Source: Platerodrilus igneus (Eukaryota > Arthropoda > Insecta > Coleoptera > Lycidae). From it: a stretch of DNA of 64,000 nucleotides. The position numbers were made by a program, and so were the translations under genes. This document shows positions 47,401 through 60,846 of the stretch, in pieces. Positions within the stretch are counted from its first letter, which is position 1. Each line of letters begins with the position of its first letter. Under the pieces are notes generated by a model. It saw only the letters and a list, made by a program, of their open reading frames with translations, was not told the origin of the DNA and ran no database searches. The DNA lies in contig JARFIW010001670.1 in the NCBI GenBank assembly GCA_036346225.1, positions 6,386,001-6,450,000 of the forward strand, written 5' to 3'.

Positions 47401-49230
47401 AAACGCGAAAAATACATTACAAAAACCGTATAGAATATTCAACCCGCATTCAATACCTATTGTTAAATGTAATTCCATAAATGCTTAAAATTAAATATTA
47501 ATATTTGGGGAAATAACTATCATATATCTGTATTTTGAAGATGTTTCACAACCTCTCTCTAAAAAAATTTTTTTTTGGGAACTATAAACTAATAACACAT
47601 TGAAAAGATTTTTTTTATCATCATCTCCAAACTACGAATCAAAATCTCATAACTACAAACAATTTAAATTGTAGAAAAGCTTTAAATAGTAGAACCTAAC
47701 AAATATATACTCAGGGAAATTTTTTTAAAAAGATCCCAAGAATTCAGAGATTGAATTTACAAAAGTTAGACAGGAAATGACCGACAAAAGAGTGCTTAAG
47801 TAACTACACGTACCACTAGTCCAAAACCGAAATCAAAATCAGGACGGCAAAATAAGTATAGGTTTAAATCGCTATTTCAAAATAGAAAAGACTAGTACTC
47901 TCAGATGACACGGAAAAAGCAATAGTATAGTAAAATAAAATTTGTTACCAATCTAACTACTATAAACAACTAACAAATTATTATTCATTAGAAATTGTCT
48001 ACAAAAATTATAAGTGTTTACTTAAGATACCAATTCGTAATGTCCAATTTACAATAAATAATAGAGTGAACTCTCTTAAAAAGCGTATCTCAAAATAACC
48101 TACTTAGACATGACACAAGATAATTAGTTTAAACTACGGTTTTTTTAAAAATATGACTACTTATTTTCGTGGAACCCAATATGATCCTAAACAGATACGC
48201 CTTCAAAATCATTATCATACGGTATCCTTCAACTAAAATATTTTGAAATATAAAATAGTTTTGGCTCTGAGACAGCAGCCAATTCGACGAGAACTGCCTT
48301 GCCAATAATTCTCCGTGTCTCTAGAAGATACTCACTATGTGATTTCTGTATATGAAAACTACCTATTATTGTGCGACTGTCACGCAAACAGAAATGATCC
48401 CAAACCGAAATAATCGAATGCTACTTAAGACACCTAACGTTGTCTAATGACCTACGGTTTAGAAACCTCAACAACAAAAATAATTACTCGCGAAAGCTCG
48501 CGTCCCATTTAGAAAGTTACTTTCCAATATGACCAATTCCATAAAAGTCTTATCTAGAGAAACCTGCAAACAAATTTTTTTACTGAATCCCTATCACAAA
48601 CAACTATTTTAGCCTACCAAAGATGGCACGCGTATCTTTCAAGGTCAACAATCAGAAACAATTTTAACATATTATGCGCAACTAATTCGTTTTAATGTAA
48701 AAAGAGTGTCAGATCCATTTCTAACAAATACGTAACCATAGACAAATGCCTACCAGCGCGAGTTACGTTTCGGGCTTTGTTTTGCCAATGTTAAAGCTGA
48801 AATACTGTAGATTGACTGACGCTCTTGGGGCTCCCGGGGTATTTATGTTGTCCCTGCCCCTCACATGTCTGTGGGAACTTTCAGAGCTCATGTCTACTTA
48901 TTTCTTAATTCTATTCATTATACAATGTAACAATCTTACTTTCTAAGCAATCGCGGTTCTTAACCGTCTGCGACCTGCATCTGCAGTATAGCATACTGTC
49001 TGGAATACAATGTATTGCATCCGTTCTCACAACTTGCTTGTGACTTTTAAATCCTTAAATTACATTGTTGCACTTGACTTAATAATTTCTTTATGATTTC
49101 TGATAATTCCTAATCAATTCTATTTTATTATATATACATAGATTGGGGAATACATAACTCGCGTAGCATTAAAATATGTATGTATGGATAGCTACTTGAT
49201 TTAAACTTGTAAATCTTTGCAATTGTCATC
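44405..49230. other. long AT-rich region, no gene recognised
   Basis: Short frames only, the longest about 72 codons, none with a motif. At 44490-44710 'cactgaagatgtttgttgaagcgagagaaacg' recalls the ends of some retroelements, but I cannot assign it. A more GC-rich patch at 48740-48880 has a 66-codon frame without known motifs. Nothing else supportable. Confidence 0.45.
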
Positions 49231-49231
49231 A

Positions 49232-49312
49232 TCCATCCTAGTGGTGTAATTGGTAAACGTATCAAACGCGAAGGCCGAAGATACAGGTTCGAATCTTGTC
49301 CTGGACCTTAAA
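49232..49312 (+). repeat. tRNA-like pol III promoter sequence, probably a degraded SINE head
   Basis: A-box-like TGGTGTAATTGGTAAAC followed by B box GGTTCGAATCTTG, about 40 bp apart, as in a tRNA. The 7-bp acceptor stem does not pair (CATCCTA against CCTGGAC), so a functional tRNA gene is unlikely. Confidence 0.5.
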
Positions 49313-51580
49313 GCTTATGGAGAGGTTCTATTGGACCATCTGATAAACATCCAACGTCACAAACCCGAAAAAGTTCAAGAAACTCCAAGAAACAGTTCAA
49401 TTATGTAGATATTTATTTGTGTAGAAAGTGTATTTTTCAAATGCCATTATAAAAAGTATAAATGCATAAAACACCATACTTATCAGATAATTAATAACGA
49501 CAAGATCGTGCGTTAGATAATTCCACGCGTAAAACAATGTATTAAAAGAAATTTCAGTTTTAATTGAATAATTAAAAATTGTCATTCACGTTTTATTATT
49601 AAAGTCTTGTATTTAAGTCACGTGTAAATGCATGGATATATTCTAAAAGATATTAATTTTGCAATTAATAAAAGTATCGTGCTTGCGTTTCAAAAAATAT
49701 TCTTAAAAAAAATTTTCAGACAAATTTTTACGTGAAGTCGGGTGTAAAATATTTTAATCTTCATGTGGAAAAAGAATTTTCATTTAATAACAAAAGTACG
49801 TTAGTATTTTTACAAAAGCGTATTCAATTAACTTTTAAATATCCACGAAGAATTTATGATTGTATTTTTAAATAATGAGGAACGTGTTTATTGATCTAGG
49901 TCATAAAACAATCAAATGCTAAAATAAAACATAGGATAAACGACATTGTCTAATTATAATATAACCTCTAAGACTAGTTAAAGCAATTAAATCTTAAATA
50001 TTGATAAAACATGTAAGCAACATCAATTACTATATATCTCGAGGCAATAGAACGATAAATCTTTGAATGTTGTGTGATACACCTAATTCTAGACCAATCC
50101 AGACGTGGAAATAACAACCAAATTGCACGAAAGGACCTATATGTCTACGTCATAAGAGGCCTGCCGTTACATAAACCAATGAATGTTGAGTAGGGGACAG
50201 TCCTGATTCAAACATCACAATGTTAATCAGATAATACGTTACGTAGTTAAGTTCTATCTAACATGTACTGCATTTAGTAGTGAGAGTATTGATTAATGCG
50301 CAAACTTGAATATATGAATTGATGTACTTGCAATGGCTTTAAAAATGGAAAATAAATAATAAAATAATAATTGAAACTACCGTAAGAAAGTCTTAAATGA
50401 AATGATCCATATAAGATAAAAATGGTTTATTATATGGCATATGTTGCTATAAAAAGGCTTATTTTGCAAAACGATTTGAACGATTTTTGGAGCATGAGAT
50501 GATAATTACGTTCTGAAAAAAGGCAATAACAAGCAGATTAGTAATACTAAATCTTAAAGTAATCTGTTTAAGTAGTTATTTAATTTCTAAAAAGGACTCA
50601 TATTTATAGAGTAGTTAGTTCAGTTACATAATGACATTTTTCTTTGTGTGAAGGTCTTTGAGTGAGAGTTGTATGTGTAAGACAATAATTAACTAAAACG
50701 GTTGGTAGCCTACGATACAAGTTTTCGTCCATATATAAGGAAACAATTGAACTTAACTGATATCAAATATGTTTAAATACGGTTTTTATGGAGAAAGATG
50801 TTAAATTATATGACTTATTTTGATTAATTTTGTACATAATAAAAAAGGTTTAATTATGGAGTTGTTTATAAATGATAATTACGAGATTAAGATTTTTGAG
50901 TAATCATCGTAGTTCTAACTTGCAGAAGTTCAACTTGCAAAACCTATGAACACGTATGTTGTCTTTTACGATTATGTCGAAAGAAGAGCACAAATGTGCT
51001 ACCAGTGACTTACGCTAGACTTGGAAAAAAATTAACGACTGTAATATCCTACTAGTTTAATAACCAATGATTGATAATTGTGTTCCTCGTGTGTGCATTA
51101 GTAAAATTAAAGGTTATTTAAATAAGAACAAATTTGTGGACGCGGAAAAATCTTTTGCCCGGAACCTGTTGAATCCTCTACGACCTTGATCTCAACTAGT
51201 GAAATTTGAATTTCTCCTAAAACAATTATACTCAGTTTTATGACAACTATATCTTTTTTGGAGCTACAAATAGCCGAAGTTTATCTTTGAAATTTCCTGT
51301 TTTAGCACTTAAAATTGGAGTATTACTTTATAAAGACATTTTAATCGTCTCAGTAGCCACAGTAGCCATTGTTAGTGTTCTCTACTGTATTTTTGGGAGA
51401 AAAAACTATAGCAGTTTACCTTTTTACTGAAATCAGAGTGATAATGAATATATAAAACGATGTTTGTGAATAAATAGATGCGTTCAATTTGTTTAATTAC
51501 TTAAGGGACCTCTCTTTTATTTCTTCGAGTAGTTCCCAACGTGGTTTCTATGAACCCCCAGGGGTCTTTGTCAACCTATA
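49313..51580. other. AT-rich spacer, no gene recognised
   Basis: No frame above 62 codons, no motif, no array. Confidence 0.45.
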
Positions 51581-51880
51581 GTTGATTTTCCAATGCTATA
51601 CCCGAAGGTGCTACATTGACCGGAAACGAGTTTGTTTTTTAACTGGAAATTTTGAATTTTGCCGAACCCTTGCTATTACAAGCAAGCTAGATATCTTTAA
51701 AATGCGTGACAACACACACACACGCGACCAACATTTTAGCTCACCCGAATCAAAGCGTATTTTTGTGAAAAATGCTCGTCCGCCCAACATTTTTCAAGCG
51801 GTGCGTGTCGGGAATCGAACCCAGGATCTTGGGTTTAATAGTCATACGCAAGCCAACTAAACCACGGAGCCGCTCATCCC
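51581..51880 (-). mobile_element. tRNA-derived SINE, copy 2
   Basis: On the minus strand the head reads GGCTCCGTGGTTTAGTTGGC with a good A box, and B box GGTTCGATTCCC about 45 bp later. The body shares with the 14.8-kb copy 'gcttgaaaaatgtt', 'cacaaaaatacgc', 'gtcacgca.ttttaaagat', 'aagggtt', 'cattggaaaatcaa'. Better preserved in the tRNA part than copy 1, so it is the better guide to the family consensus. Confidence 0.8.
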
Positions 51881-51984
51881 GTTACCGATGATATCTTCTG
51901 GTAAATTAAATTTATTTAAGCAAAATAATTCTTTTGTTGAAGTTAATTTCTAAAATAGCTTTAATAGATGAAAGGATCAGTCAA

Positions 51985-52463
51985 ATAAAAACTAGCCACA
52001 CGGAAAAATGCAAATAAACTGTTTGTTATTTCGACAGTAATCGCCATACCTATTAATACATTTATCACACTGTGAGATAAGGCGGTCAATGGAGTCATGG
52101 AAAAATGTGTGTGCTTGCCTATGGAATCATAATTTTACCCTGACGTACACCTCTTTGTTCGAAGCAAATCGCCGGCCACGAATATGTTTCTTCAGGGTAC
52201 CAAAAATTTGGAAATCGGATGGTTGCATCTACCGCAGCAATGATAGAAGATGTAATGACATAATGAGCCTATCCTGACCGACACTGTCTTTTAATGACAC
52301 CCGACCTTTAGGATATCGTTTATTCCATTCAAACACACGTGCACGTGACCGACTGTATTCGCCATTGCACCGCAGACATACTGGTATGCATGTTACTTCC
52401 TGACACCTTTTCCTCAGTCAAAATACGCACTACAACACACTGTTTTTCTTTTCCGAGCTCCAT
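51985..52463 (-). pseudogene. mariner-like transposase with large internal deletion
   Basis: On the minus strand an ATG at 52463 starts MELGKEKQCVVVRILTEEKV. An HTH piece with RARVFEWNKRYPKGRVSLKD-like residues follows. It then jumps to the C-terminal block DFQIFGTLKKHIRGRRFASN and later DSIDRLISQCDKCINRYGDY, typical of mariner/SETMAR-like proteins. The catalytic DDD core between HTH and C-terminus is absent, so it is a deletion derivative (about 480 bp). Confidence 0.75.
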
Positions 52464-52794
52464 AGTGATTATGAGTGTACCCAAAAGCATCTTGACGAGT
52501 CAACTTTGCCAGGAAGGAAGAAAAGGTTTTTAAAACAAGAAAAGGTTTGTTCGGGTAAAACGAGTGGTACGTTATAAGCTTAGATTTGCCATGAAAGCTT
52601 GAGGAACTTGTCTCAATTTAAGGGGGCACCTGCGAACTAAAATGGTGTGCGAGTGGGTTCCTAAAATAAACAAAATTCAAAACTAATAAAAGTAAACATT
52701 TGAATTTTCCTTACACAAAAGGCAGTAATTCTGAATGGGCCTCCTTTGCTTTTGGTTTCTTATGTTTATCACCTTATGCATTTCAATTTTATAA

Positions 52795-53380
52795 AATAGT
52801 ATAAAAACACTCATTAAATTTCGTCATATCCAAAGAACTATGTAAAATAAGATGCTGCTCCCAAATATGACTTCATCACTGAGGTGACTGGATATCTTTT
52901 CAGAATGACCTAATTTTTATCTGGTTTATAAATAAATGCAAATTAAATTCAACCTGTACTTTACCTCTAATAACATCAAATAATTGTAATATGAATACTA
53001 GTATACTTCCCTTAAGAAACCTAATTTCTTAATCTCAAACCGGCCAGGTACTAATAAAAAAATCTGAAAAAAAAGATTAAATTAAATCCATCAATAATAT
53101 TATCACTCTAATTTTCTTTTATTTCAGGAAATTTCCTTAAAAACGAACCTAGAAAACCGTTAAATACTAACTTTCCGTTTATCATTTTATTGTTCATTCA
53201 AAATACTAAAGTTTCCATCAATGGAAAATGTAAAATCAACATGTACACTTGTCTTAATATTTTGAAATGTTCCAAACCTCTTTGCACAAAAACACCATGC
53301 TTAAACTTAACCAACACGATATCCTTCGCTAATTTATCGTTCAATAAAATAAGTACTTATACGTTTAATCAAAACTAAAA
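52795..53380 (+). repeat. dispersed AT-rich repeat, copy B
   Basis: Aligns by eye with 17219-17880: the shared core near 52856-52896, then matching AT-rich blocks, with indels. Upstream of both copies are similar 'aacttgtctcaatttaag'/'aacttgtcttagtttgaag' phrases (52607 and 15701), but at different distances. Confidence 0.55.
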
Positions 53381-53424
53381 GTATAATGTCTGTGGTTATT
53401 AAAAAACTTTGAACTTTTTTTTTA

Positions 53425-53535
53425 TTATATGGGGTTGTGCGCGATATGAACCATGTTTCAGATGGACAAAATTCTCGCACTTATCATGCCAGCGACTAGC
53501 TCACGAGAGGGCACGAGTTTGGACATGAGTTGATT
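53425..53535 (-). repeat. second type of tRNA-like SINE head
   Basis: On the minus strand: TGAGCTAGTCGCTGGCATGATAAGTGCGAG (A-box region), then 'aattttgtccatctgaaacatGGTTCATATCGCGCACAACCCC' (B-box region). The B box is a degenerate form of GGTTCGAATCC. Different from the SINE at 14.8 and 51.6 kb. A single partial copy, so tentative. Confidence 0.4.
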
Positions 53536-54514
53536 ATGATAATTCAAAGACATTCAAATGATACAGGACACCACCTCATCTTTAAACATGCTCAAAAATA
53601 AATTAACCTTGAGGGAGGGATGTACAAACTCTATAACAATAAAACCGAGTACAGCAAGAATATTAAGAACGCACAAAAAAAATATTCCAAAAAACAGTAT
53701 GAGTACCAACGTCCTAATGCTCGATGTTAGGGTTGACTCTAAAATGAAAATCACATAATTAAATTATCATTGGAGACAATATTTGTGTCGTTTCTAAAAT
53801 ACAAAAGCAATAAATTGTAAATAAACTTCTTATAACACAAAAGTATAAATGTTGTCCTTTAATTGTATTATTGTTACTTTTTTGATTGATTCAGCAGAAA
53901 AATGTAAAAAGAATGATCATTTAGCACCCTTTTTACTAGATTTACACCTATTGACATTTTCTAATGACTTCAAGGTCATTCATTTATAAGTTAACTAACC
54001 AAAACATTCATCGCGGTCGTTTTAATTTCTCTTCAAAATTTACCTGAATAATCCACCTCTTAACAAAAAAATACAGATACCTGACAGCACTGCTGAAAGA
54101 CATTTATTAACCCAGGGAGGCATATTGTTAACCATCTGTAGAATACAAACTTAAAACCATTTGATTTCAAGTACGAATTCCATATAATTGTTGTCTTCTA
54201 ATAAGTGAACCAACATAAAATTTGCAAAAGTAGATAAATTCGCAAGACTTGTTTAGATATGCACCTTAAATATTATAATTAATATCACTAATTAATAACC
54301 ACGTAAAATATTAAAGTTGATAATTAGTATTACTGTTGTTGCACGAGCTAAAGGATATCATATAGTGTTAATAAAAATATACTTCGCACTAATCACTAGC
54401 GCAAGATAGACGTGTCCGTGCACATCTCTGTTAAAGAAAAAAATATCGCTGGGATAAATTTAAGGGCGTTTTTGATGTTCCATATCGTGATTCTGGGAAG
54501 CATCTTGTTACGCT
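53536..54514. other. AT-rich spacer, no gene recognised
   Basis: Two complementary 66-codon frames at 53554-53758 are mirror images of each other and carry no motif. Confidence 0.4.
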
Positions 54515-55010
54515 TTATTTTAAAGCTCTCACATTTAGGGACTTTTTAGAACTCGGCGTGTAAAATTCCCCGCCGATTACCACAATTCCGTTGACGCTGT
54601 AAAAACCACTCTTTGTTAGTGTTCGCTCAGTTGTGGACGTCATTGACATATCTATGCGGTCATAAGCATGCTGACAAAACGGCTTGTATATGGGAATCAG
54701 TTCGTTTCCCATCAACGCAAGCGGAAGTGCGTCAACCTCCGTTTGCTTGGGATAGACGTTTAATGTGAGATATACAGCATAGATCAAACATCACCGTGCC
54801 GACTTCCGTATAGTGAACATTACCTTACGCCTGACGTGAGTGCTTAGTTCTTGCTTCCATCCCTTTACCTCATCCCTATCTAATCGTCCAACGAAGCATC
54901 ACCAGCAGAAACACCTGCAGAAGCAGTTACCAATCACAACAAGAACAACAGCAGAAAACCAACTCTTTGAGGACGACAACCGCACCTGATTGGAATGACG
55001 GGGTAAGTGT
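54515..55010. other. GC-richer island with a 90-codon minus frame and a plus-strand exon-like end
   Basis: Base composition rises well above the surroundings. The minus strand at 54787-54515 is open for 90 codons (LALMGNELIPIYKPFCQHAY, then SVNGIVVIGGEFYTP), family unknown. On the plus strand the stretch at 54860-55000, rich in CAG/CAA/ACA, ends in GACGGGGTAAGTG, a strong donor-like site. This could be the first noncoding exon of a host gene, but neither reading is proven. Confidence 0.3.
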
Positions 55011-56393
55011 TTTAACTATATTTTTTTACCAGGGATTTTATTGGGAAGCGGTTGTCCGTTATAATCTGTTTTCACAGTTCTTGATAGAGAGAAGTGGTCG
55101 CTCCTTTTCCTGTTTGTCCTAAAGACATTTCATCCGCTAAGTGCAATCGTTATTTAGCTGTACGTAAATACAGGAAGCATTTTGTTTTAGTCAATACAAA
55201 AGTGAAATTTGAAATAGATATAAACTGACACAGAATAAATTTTTAATCAGGATAACAAAGAAATAAGTCTGAGATTTTATATGGCCGGTGAACAAATAAA
55301 TACTACAGGACAGTTAAATATTATACGGAAAGGACAAAACTTAAAAAGAACTACTTGAAATCTGGGTATATTATTTCTCTTAAGAATTAAATATATTACA
55401 AATTTTTCTAAACGCACAAAACTTGGGAAATGGAGAATGCTCTAAGTTTCTAAATCTGTTAAGATTGCAAAAACAAGATGAAGATTGGTATACTTATTGT
55501 TAACACTTAACGGCTCTTCTTTCTAGTCGCAACCGTAGATTTGTAGATAATTTTCACTTGATTATACCCAGAAGTTTGTTGGACCCTTTTGCACTTAAAC
55601 CTACATGCTTAGATAATTTCATATTGACGCAGGAGCAATTTATTGAATTATATACAAATGAGGACCTGAAAGGATACCACAAATTTTGGCAGTAAAAACA
55701 GATATCAATTTTATATTGTTTTGTGGGTCCCTGTGCATAATATGTGAATTGCTATACCGTCTACCTAGTTAGTAGAAAATGTATTTAGTACAGTTATGAA
55801 CCTCATCACGAAAAGAAGAAACCTACTGGAAGTTAGTGTTCGTGGACACACGAATGCTACCCTTGTAGGATTGAACATAGATAATCTCAAAATATTCCAT
55901 GAGATCCACACATCTCATTAAAAAGAATGTGTTTTAGTATTTCAAGACATCAAAGGAAGACTTTTGTATTTCGCTTGGAGGCTTATGATCGGGTTTTTGC
56001 TATACGAAGAGGTCCATGGAGGCACTGGGAACTACTAATTTATATAATGAAAAGGAAAAACAAAAAGATTACACAAATATTCTTCAATACGCATTCCAAG
56101 GTGAGCAAAAGTCCCGGTGCATTGCCTGAAACTACGCATACGCGAGTTACCCGCTCTTCCATAATTCTAGCTCGTTGCTGGGCGTGAAGCCGCATGTTAA
56201 ATATTAGTATTCCAGTAGTGAGCGTTGATGCATGTTGAACGTGTGTTTATCCTTGACATTAGTATTACGGATGGCTGTAAAAGATAGAAATAAATTTTCA
56301 CTTTGGATCGCGTGTCTTTGTTAAAATATTATTATAAGTTTGACAATGATAGCATAATTATGAATTCACAAATGTTTGCCAAAACTTTTCCTA
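55011..56393. other. AT-rich spacer, no gene recognised
   Basis: An 86-codon frame at 55927-56187 begins with an ATG-like start inside AT-rich sequence and has no motif. Not supported as a gene. Confidence 0.4.
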
Positions 56394-56564
56394 ATGCAAG
56401 TGTACTTGGTCGTAGTTATCTTCGTCGACTTGCCCAGAAGTTCGAACGCAGATGCAGAGCATAGCGGCAACCCGCGTATAATTCAAATAGAACGGAATTT
56501 AAAACTTGTCACGCAAACTTACTCCTTCGCTGCTCCAAAATCGTTTCACAAATATTCTATTTAA
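56394..56564 (+). CDS. possible small secreted protein, 56 codons (weak)
   Basis: ATG at 56394 gives MQVYLVVVIFVDLPRSSNAD, with a short hydrophobic core followed by an SNA-D-like cleavage context, and then a 35-residue tail (IERNLKLVTQTYSFAAPKSF). It looks like a signal peptide with a small mature peptide and no cysteines. No family recognised, no dibasic cleavage site, and upstream ATGs exist in another frame. It may be chance. Confidence 0.2.
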   Translation: MQVYLVVVIFVDLPRSSNADAEHSGNPRIIQIERNLKLVTQTYSFAAPKSFHKYSI

Positions 56565-58140
56565 TAATAATGTTAGGGGATTTCTAGTCATTTACTTGAG
56601 TAGGTATACTACACATTTTTATGTAATCTAGTTATAGATGAAGGGTATTACGCATTATATAAATATGGAAATGTTTGGTGGAAACAACTTGCTATTATTT
56701 TGTTTTTTGCGGATATACAATTTCTCATGGTTTGAAAGGAATATGCGTCGTTGTCCTCGACCAATCAGAACGTGATACGTGCATGCGTCATCATTGATTC
56801 TAAATGTAACTACTGTACTATGAAGATTGATGTCAGTGCTTTATAAAGTAATGCAGTGAAGTTTACCTGTTTATTCTTGAGCCGATCCATTCATCGTACC
56901 TGTTTTCCTTATGTTATAGGAAGTACTAACAAACGATACTGCAAATCTAGATTAAATAGTCGTCAATCCAATTTACGCCCAAGGACGATCTAACTAAAAG
57001 GACAAAGAATCGAGCTCACTAGCATTCCAGCTTACTATAATGCAGTACACAAAGGATTTATTAATTGTTTTACCGTAACTTAATTATTTAGATGATCGAA
57101 AGCGTTTATCCGTTAAGTTACCATGTAATTTAAGAATCAAATACTACCCGCGATGCAGATATACAAGATTCAGACTGCACAAAAATTCAAATGTTGAAAA
57201 TGGTTGGAGAAATTATAATCGCGATGAATCCGATAGTATACCAGAAGAAAATAGTATTAACGAAGATGATATTGTAGAGGAAATAAATAGGGATGCAATA
57301 TCTGGACATTAGGTTTAAATCCAGAAATAAGCAGGAATCTAATTTTATGATAAATTTGAAGAAACTTGTTCGCCTTAAACAGGAAATATTTAATAAATAA
57401 AGTAAACTTCTAATATATCTTCAAGTTATAACTATATTAATTACATGCATTTCTTGAAAACTAAATGTTTAACATCTACTTGTTATAAAACCCCATCTAT
57501 CTAAGTAAAAAACTATTACAATGACAACCGAAAAAAGTAGTTAATTGCAGCTCACCTAGAGCTTACTAGAACTTACAAGCAATATTAATTCGTTTTACAA
57601 AAGGAACATGCAGATGAACTATGAATCTGCTTACTTTTCGACCATCTAAATAATTAAGTTAAGGCAAAGCTAATTAAAAAAGCTTTTGTATATGGCATTG
57701 TGGCAAGCAAGAATATTAGCGAGTTTTATTGTTTTTCTTCTCAGCTGGATAGTAATGGCCGTGGGTTGGATTGACGCCTATCTAACCCATATTTGCAGTG
57801 GCTACGATAAATGGATCGGCTAAAGAATCGACAGGTATACTTCACTGCATTACATACAGCACTGATACAATTACTAAATGTACGGTAGTTATGTTCAAAA
57901 TCAATCATGGCGCTCGTTGGTTGCAACTTGTAAACCATTTGCTTGTACATATCGCGTTTTCATTGGTCGAGGATAAAGCGCATATCCATTTCAAATCGTC
58001 GGAAACGTTTACACCACAAAATCACATAATAGTAACATGCAGTTTTCCTTAAACATTGCCTGGAGATAAACTACACCACATTTATATAACGGGTTATACC
58101 CTACGCCTAAAACTAGATTACACAACTAAGTGTAAAATAT
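56565..58140. other. AT-rich spacer, no gene recognised
   Basis: A short acidic frame at about 57196-57312 (RDESDSIPEENSINEDDIVE) resembles the acidic N-termini of piggyBac-type proteins but is too short to assign. Confidence 0.35.
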
Positions 58141-58149
58141 TAAATTAAC

Positions 58150-58830
58150 GATTAAAAATCCCCTAACACATTTATCAACAAGGATTTTTGAGAAGCGTTG
58201 TTGGAGCGTACAGCTTTAGAGTGGGATTTTACATGTCGTTTACTCCTCTGTATAATGAAGGAAGTGAATCTAAAGGTGTACCGGAATGTTTACTGCAAGA
58301 ATGATAAGAACCAGATTAACAGAGGTGCCTGAAATTTTGTGAGTGGTACCTTAATAAGCACAAATGTGATCATAATTTCGCGAAATTCATTCTGTGGAAA
58401 GACGAGCTCATTTTTAAATTAATAGTAAGAATGAACAGACGCAACTGTGTTTGCTGGGCCGACGGGAATTCGCAACTAATACTAGAAATGGAGGTAAATG
58501 CTGATGATATTATTTGGGTGGGAATTGGTGGTCGAGTTGTAATTAGCTACTACTTCTTTGATACAAATGTTAATAGGTTTGGTTGAAGCGGCGGCACTGC
58601 TTTCTGACTTAACATTTTCGGATTTTTCTGTATGAGGACTGACTAAAGATCGAGTGCTCCCGAATCGTATCGACAACGTAGCCCAACTGCAAGAACTAAT
58701 TACACATGAGTCTGACATTCTCAATGAAGGTCGCGATTTGTTAAATCGAATGGTATTAGCCAATGTAAAACGCTATTCAAAGTGCATCGAGAAGGGAGGA
58801 CGCCATTCTCAACATCTTTTGTAATTTTGG
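58150..58830 (+). pseudogene. Tc1/mariner-like transposase fragment
   Basis: Plus-strand frames carry the block before the first catalytic Asp (FAKFILW, about 58380-58397), then NRRNCVCWADGNSQLILEME-like and VNADDIIWVGIGGRVVI-type sequence, then YFFDTNVNRF. After a deletion they carry the C-terminal block AQLQELITHESDILNEGRDL and the end CIEKGGRHSQHLL (stop near 58830). This matches the mariner-like family related to the one at 5.4-6.1 kb. The segment containing the second and third catalytic residues is missing. The complementary minus frame of 93 codons is a shadow. Confidence 0.75.
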
Positions 58831-60840
58831 AATTTTCTGTAACGTTTTAATGAATAAAAGTGTTTTTTCTCGTAGTTCGTTTTTCTTAATAATAACTTGC
58901 ACCCCGGCTTTTGTGCACCCCGATATTTCAATACAACACTTTCTCACCAATAATTTAGTTTAAAAAAAATTGCATTTTTATAAATAACCGGCATTTTAAA
59001 AAATTTGTCAGAGAGCCTGTGTCGATAATATAAACGCAATAAGCATTGTGTACATAAACTACAATAGAATGTTTGAATAAATATCCCCCAACATAATCAC
59101 CATTCTTATTTCATGCAAATCACAAGTAAATTTCTATAATAAAGACATTTAGGAATTACAACTATATAGGGTCTGTAATGTAGGTTTGACATGAAACTCG
59201 CATTACCAAAGCACAATACCAAAAGTGAAACCAGGTCTTTAATTATAGTACATTCGTCATACTTAGTTCGGTAGCGTTTTCGCTGAATTCTAGTATTAGT
59301 TTGATTTCATGCCCAGTTGGCATTTTGATAAGATAACTTTTGTGCTATAACACTAACTTGTGCCGCGGAATGGTCATATTTCACTGCTAATAATATTGTA
59401 CATCACATTCTTGTAAGAAATAAAATATTCAGCATGTAAAAATTTATAACGTGAATTAAAATAAATTCCAAGAAGTGATTCATAAAACTATCAATGATCG
59501 ATTACCACACAATAAATTAAACAACCTGCAAGAGTTATTGATATCCAGTTCGCCTAGAAAGTTTTTGACAGATACAATTAAATATGGTTGCTGAAGTTTA
59601 TTGTTCTCTAATGAGTTTAACACCTCATTTTGCCCATTGCAATGGTCATTGAACAGCTTAGTAAAGTCTTCAGATTCACTACTTTATATATTTTTTTTCA
59701 GAATATATTCCAAACTACATTTTAAATTAGTTTCAAAATAAACAAATCTTAATTTTCCTAGTCCGATTATGTCTTATTTAGCAAGAAAACAAGTTTTAAC
59801 TCTGGTTGGTTCACGTTAATAACATATATTTTACATAGTTTTCGCTTAAGTGAAGTTTCCATTTATTCCGTTTCCCATCTAATTTTTAATAACATAACCT
59901 AGATGATTTCGAAGTCATAATAACTGGAGGTTAAATTATCTCTGATTTCAATTAAACAAGTTGTCTTTTATACCTTGTCTTATCTGTTTTTTTTCAGTTC
60001 CGGTTATGAACGTGAATAGTTCAAAATGAAGTGAAAAGTGGAAAATAATATAAGCATTTTGTCTTATTCTCCTCTACTTAAGCTTTACACATGAATAAGT
60101 AATGTTTTTTAAGTAGATTTGGTGTTCAAACTCGTTAGAAAGTGAATGGGAGGTATAGTGCTGTTTTTGCCTGACTTAAAAAATTATGTCTGCTGTTTTA
60201 ATCGCTCAATAACACAGTGTATCTATCTGGTCAACTTAGTTTTCGTAAGAGTTAGAGATGCTCTGCGTTTAAGAAACGCTGTTGAAACACAAAAAAAATA
60301 TATACAAGGAAACTCTACGGAAACCTGTATAATTTTGTTGTTACTTTAGTGTCAAGTATTCAAATGTTGAATTTTTTAAGCCGAACATGCTCTCCATATG
60401 AAGTATTTAGGGTAAGGAAGCTTTAAGAAGAGCTGCCAAAATTTTATTTAATTTGTTTGTGTGTGTGTTGAGATAACACTTGTGATGTTCCTTCGAAACG
60501 TTTATAATCATATTTTGCTTTAATAGTTACTGTATTAGTTAATCCCATCAATAGGGTTAGGTTATTTCCGTTAAAAAATATAATTTTTTTGTTACGTACA
60601 TTCTTCATCTAAGGAAGAATAATTTTTGTATTTTATATTGTTCATACTTAAAGGTTGTCAAATTCATTATTGCGATTTTAAAGGTTGGAAATGATATCAA
60701 CAAGCATACTTCGTATTTAAGATTATCACAGCTTTAGGATTCATTTGTTTCGATTAATCATGTATCACGGTGGCACCTATGACCTCATCGCCTGCGCAAT
60801 AAAGTAAGTTTACGTGCAATTTGTGCCGATACAGAATTAA
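58831..60840. other. AT-rich spacer, no gene recognised
   Basis: Only short frames, nothing with a motif or repeat structure I can support. Confidence 0.4.
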
Positions 60841-60843
60841 TTT

Positions 60844-60846
<3 letters not shown>

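Noticed and set aside
49232..49312. possible tRNA gene
   Set aside because: A and B boxes are present but the acceptor stem does not pair, so it is a tRNA-like SINE head at best.
58482..58763. 93-codon minus-strand frame
   Set aside because: It lies opposite the mariner-like transposase on the plus strand, so it is a shadow.
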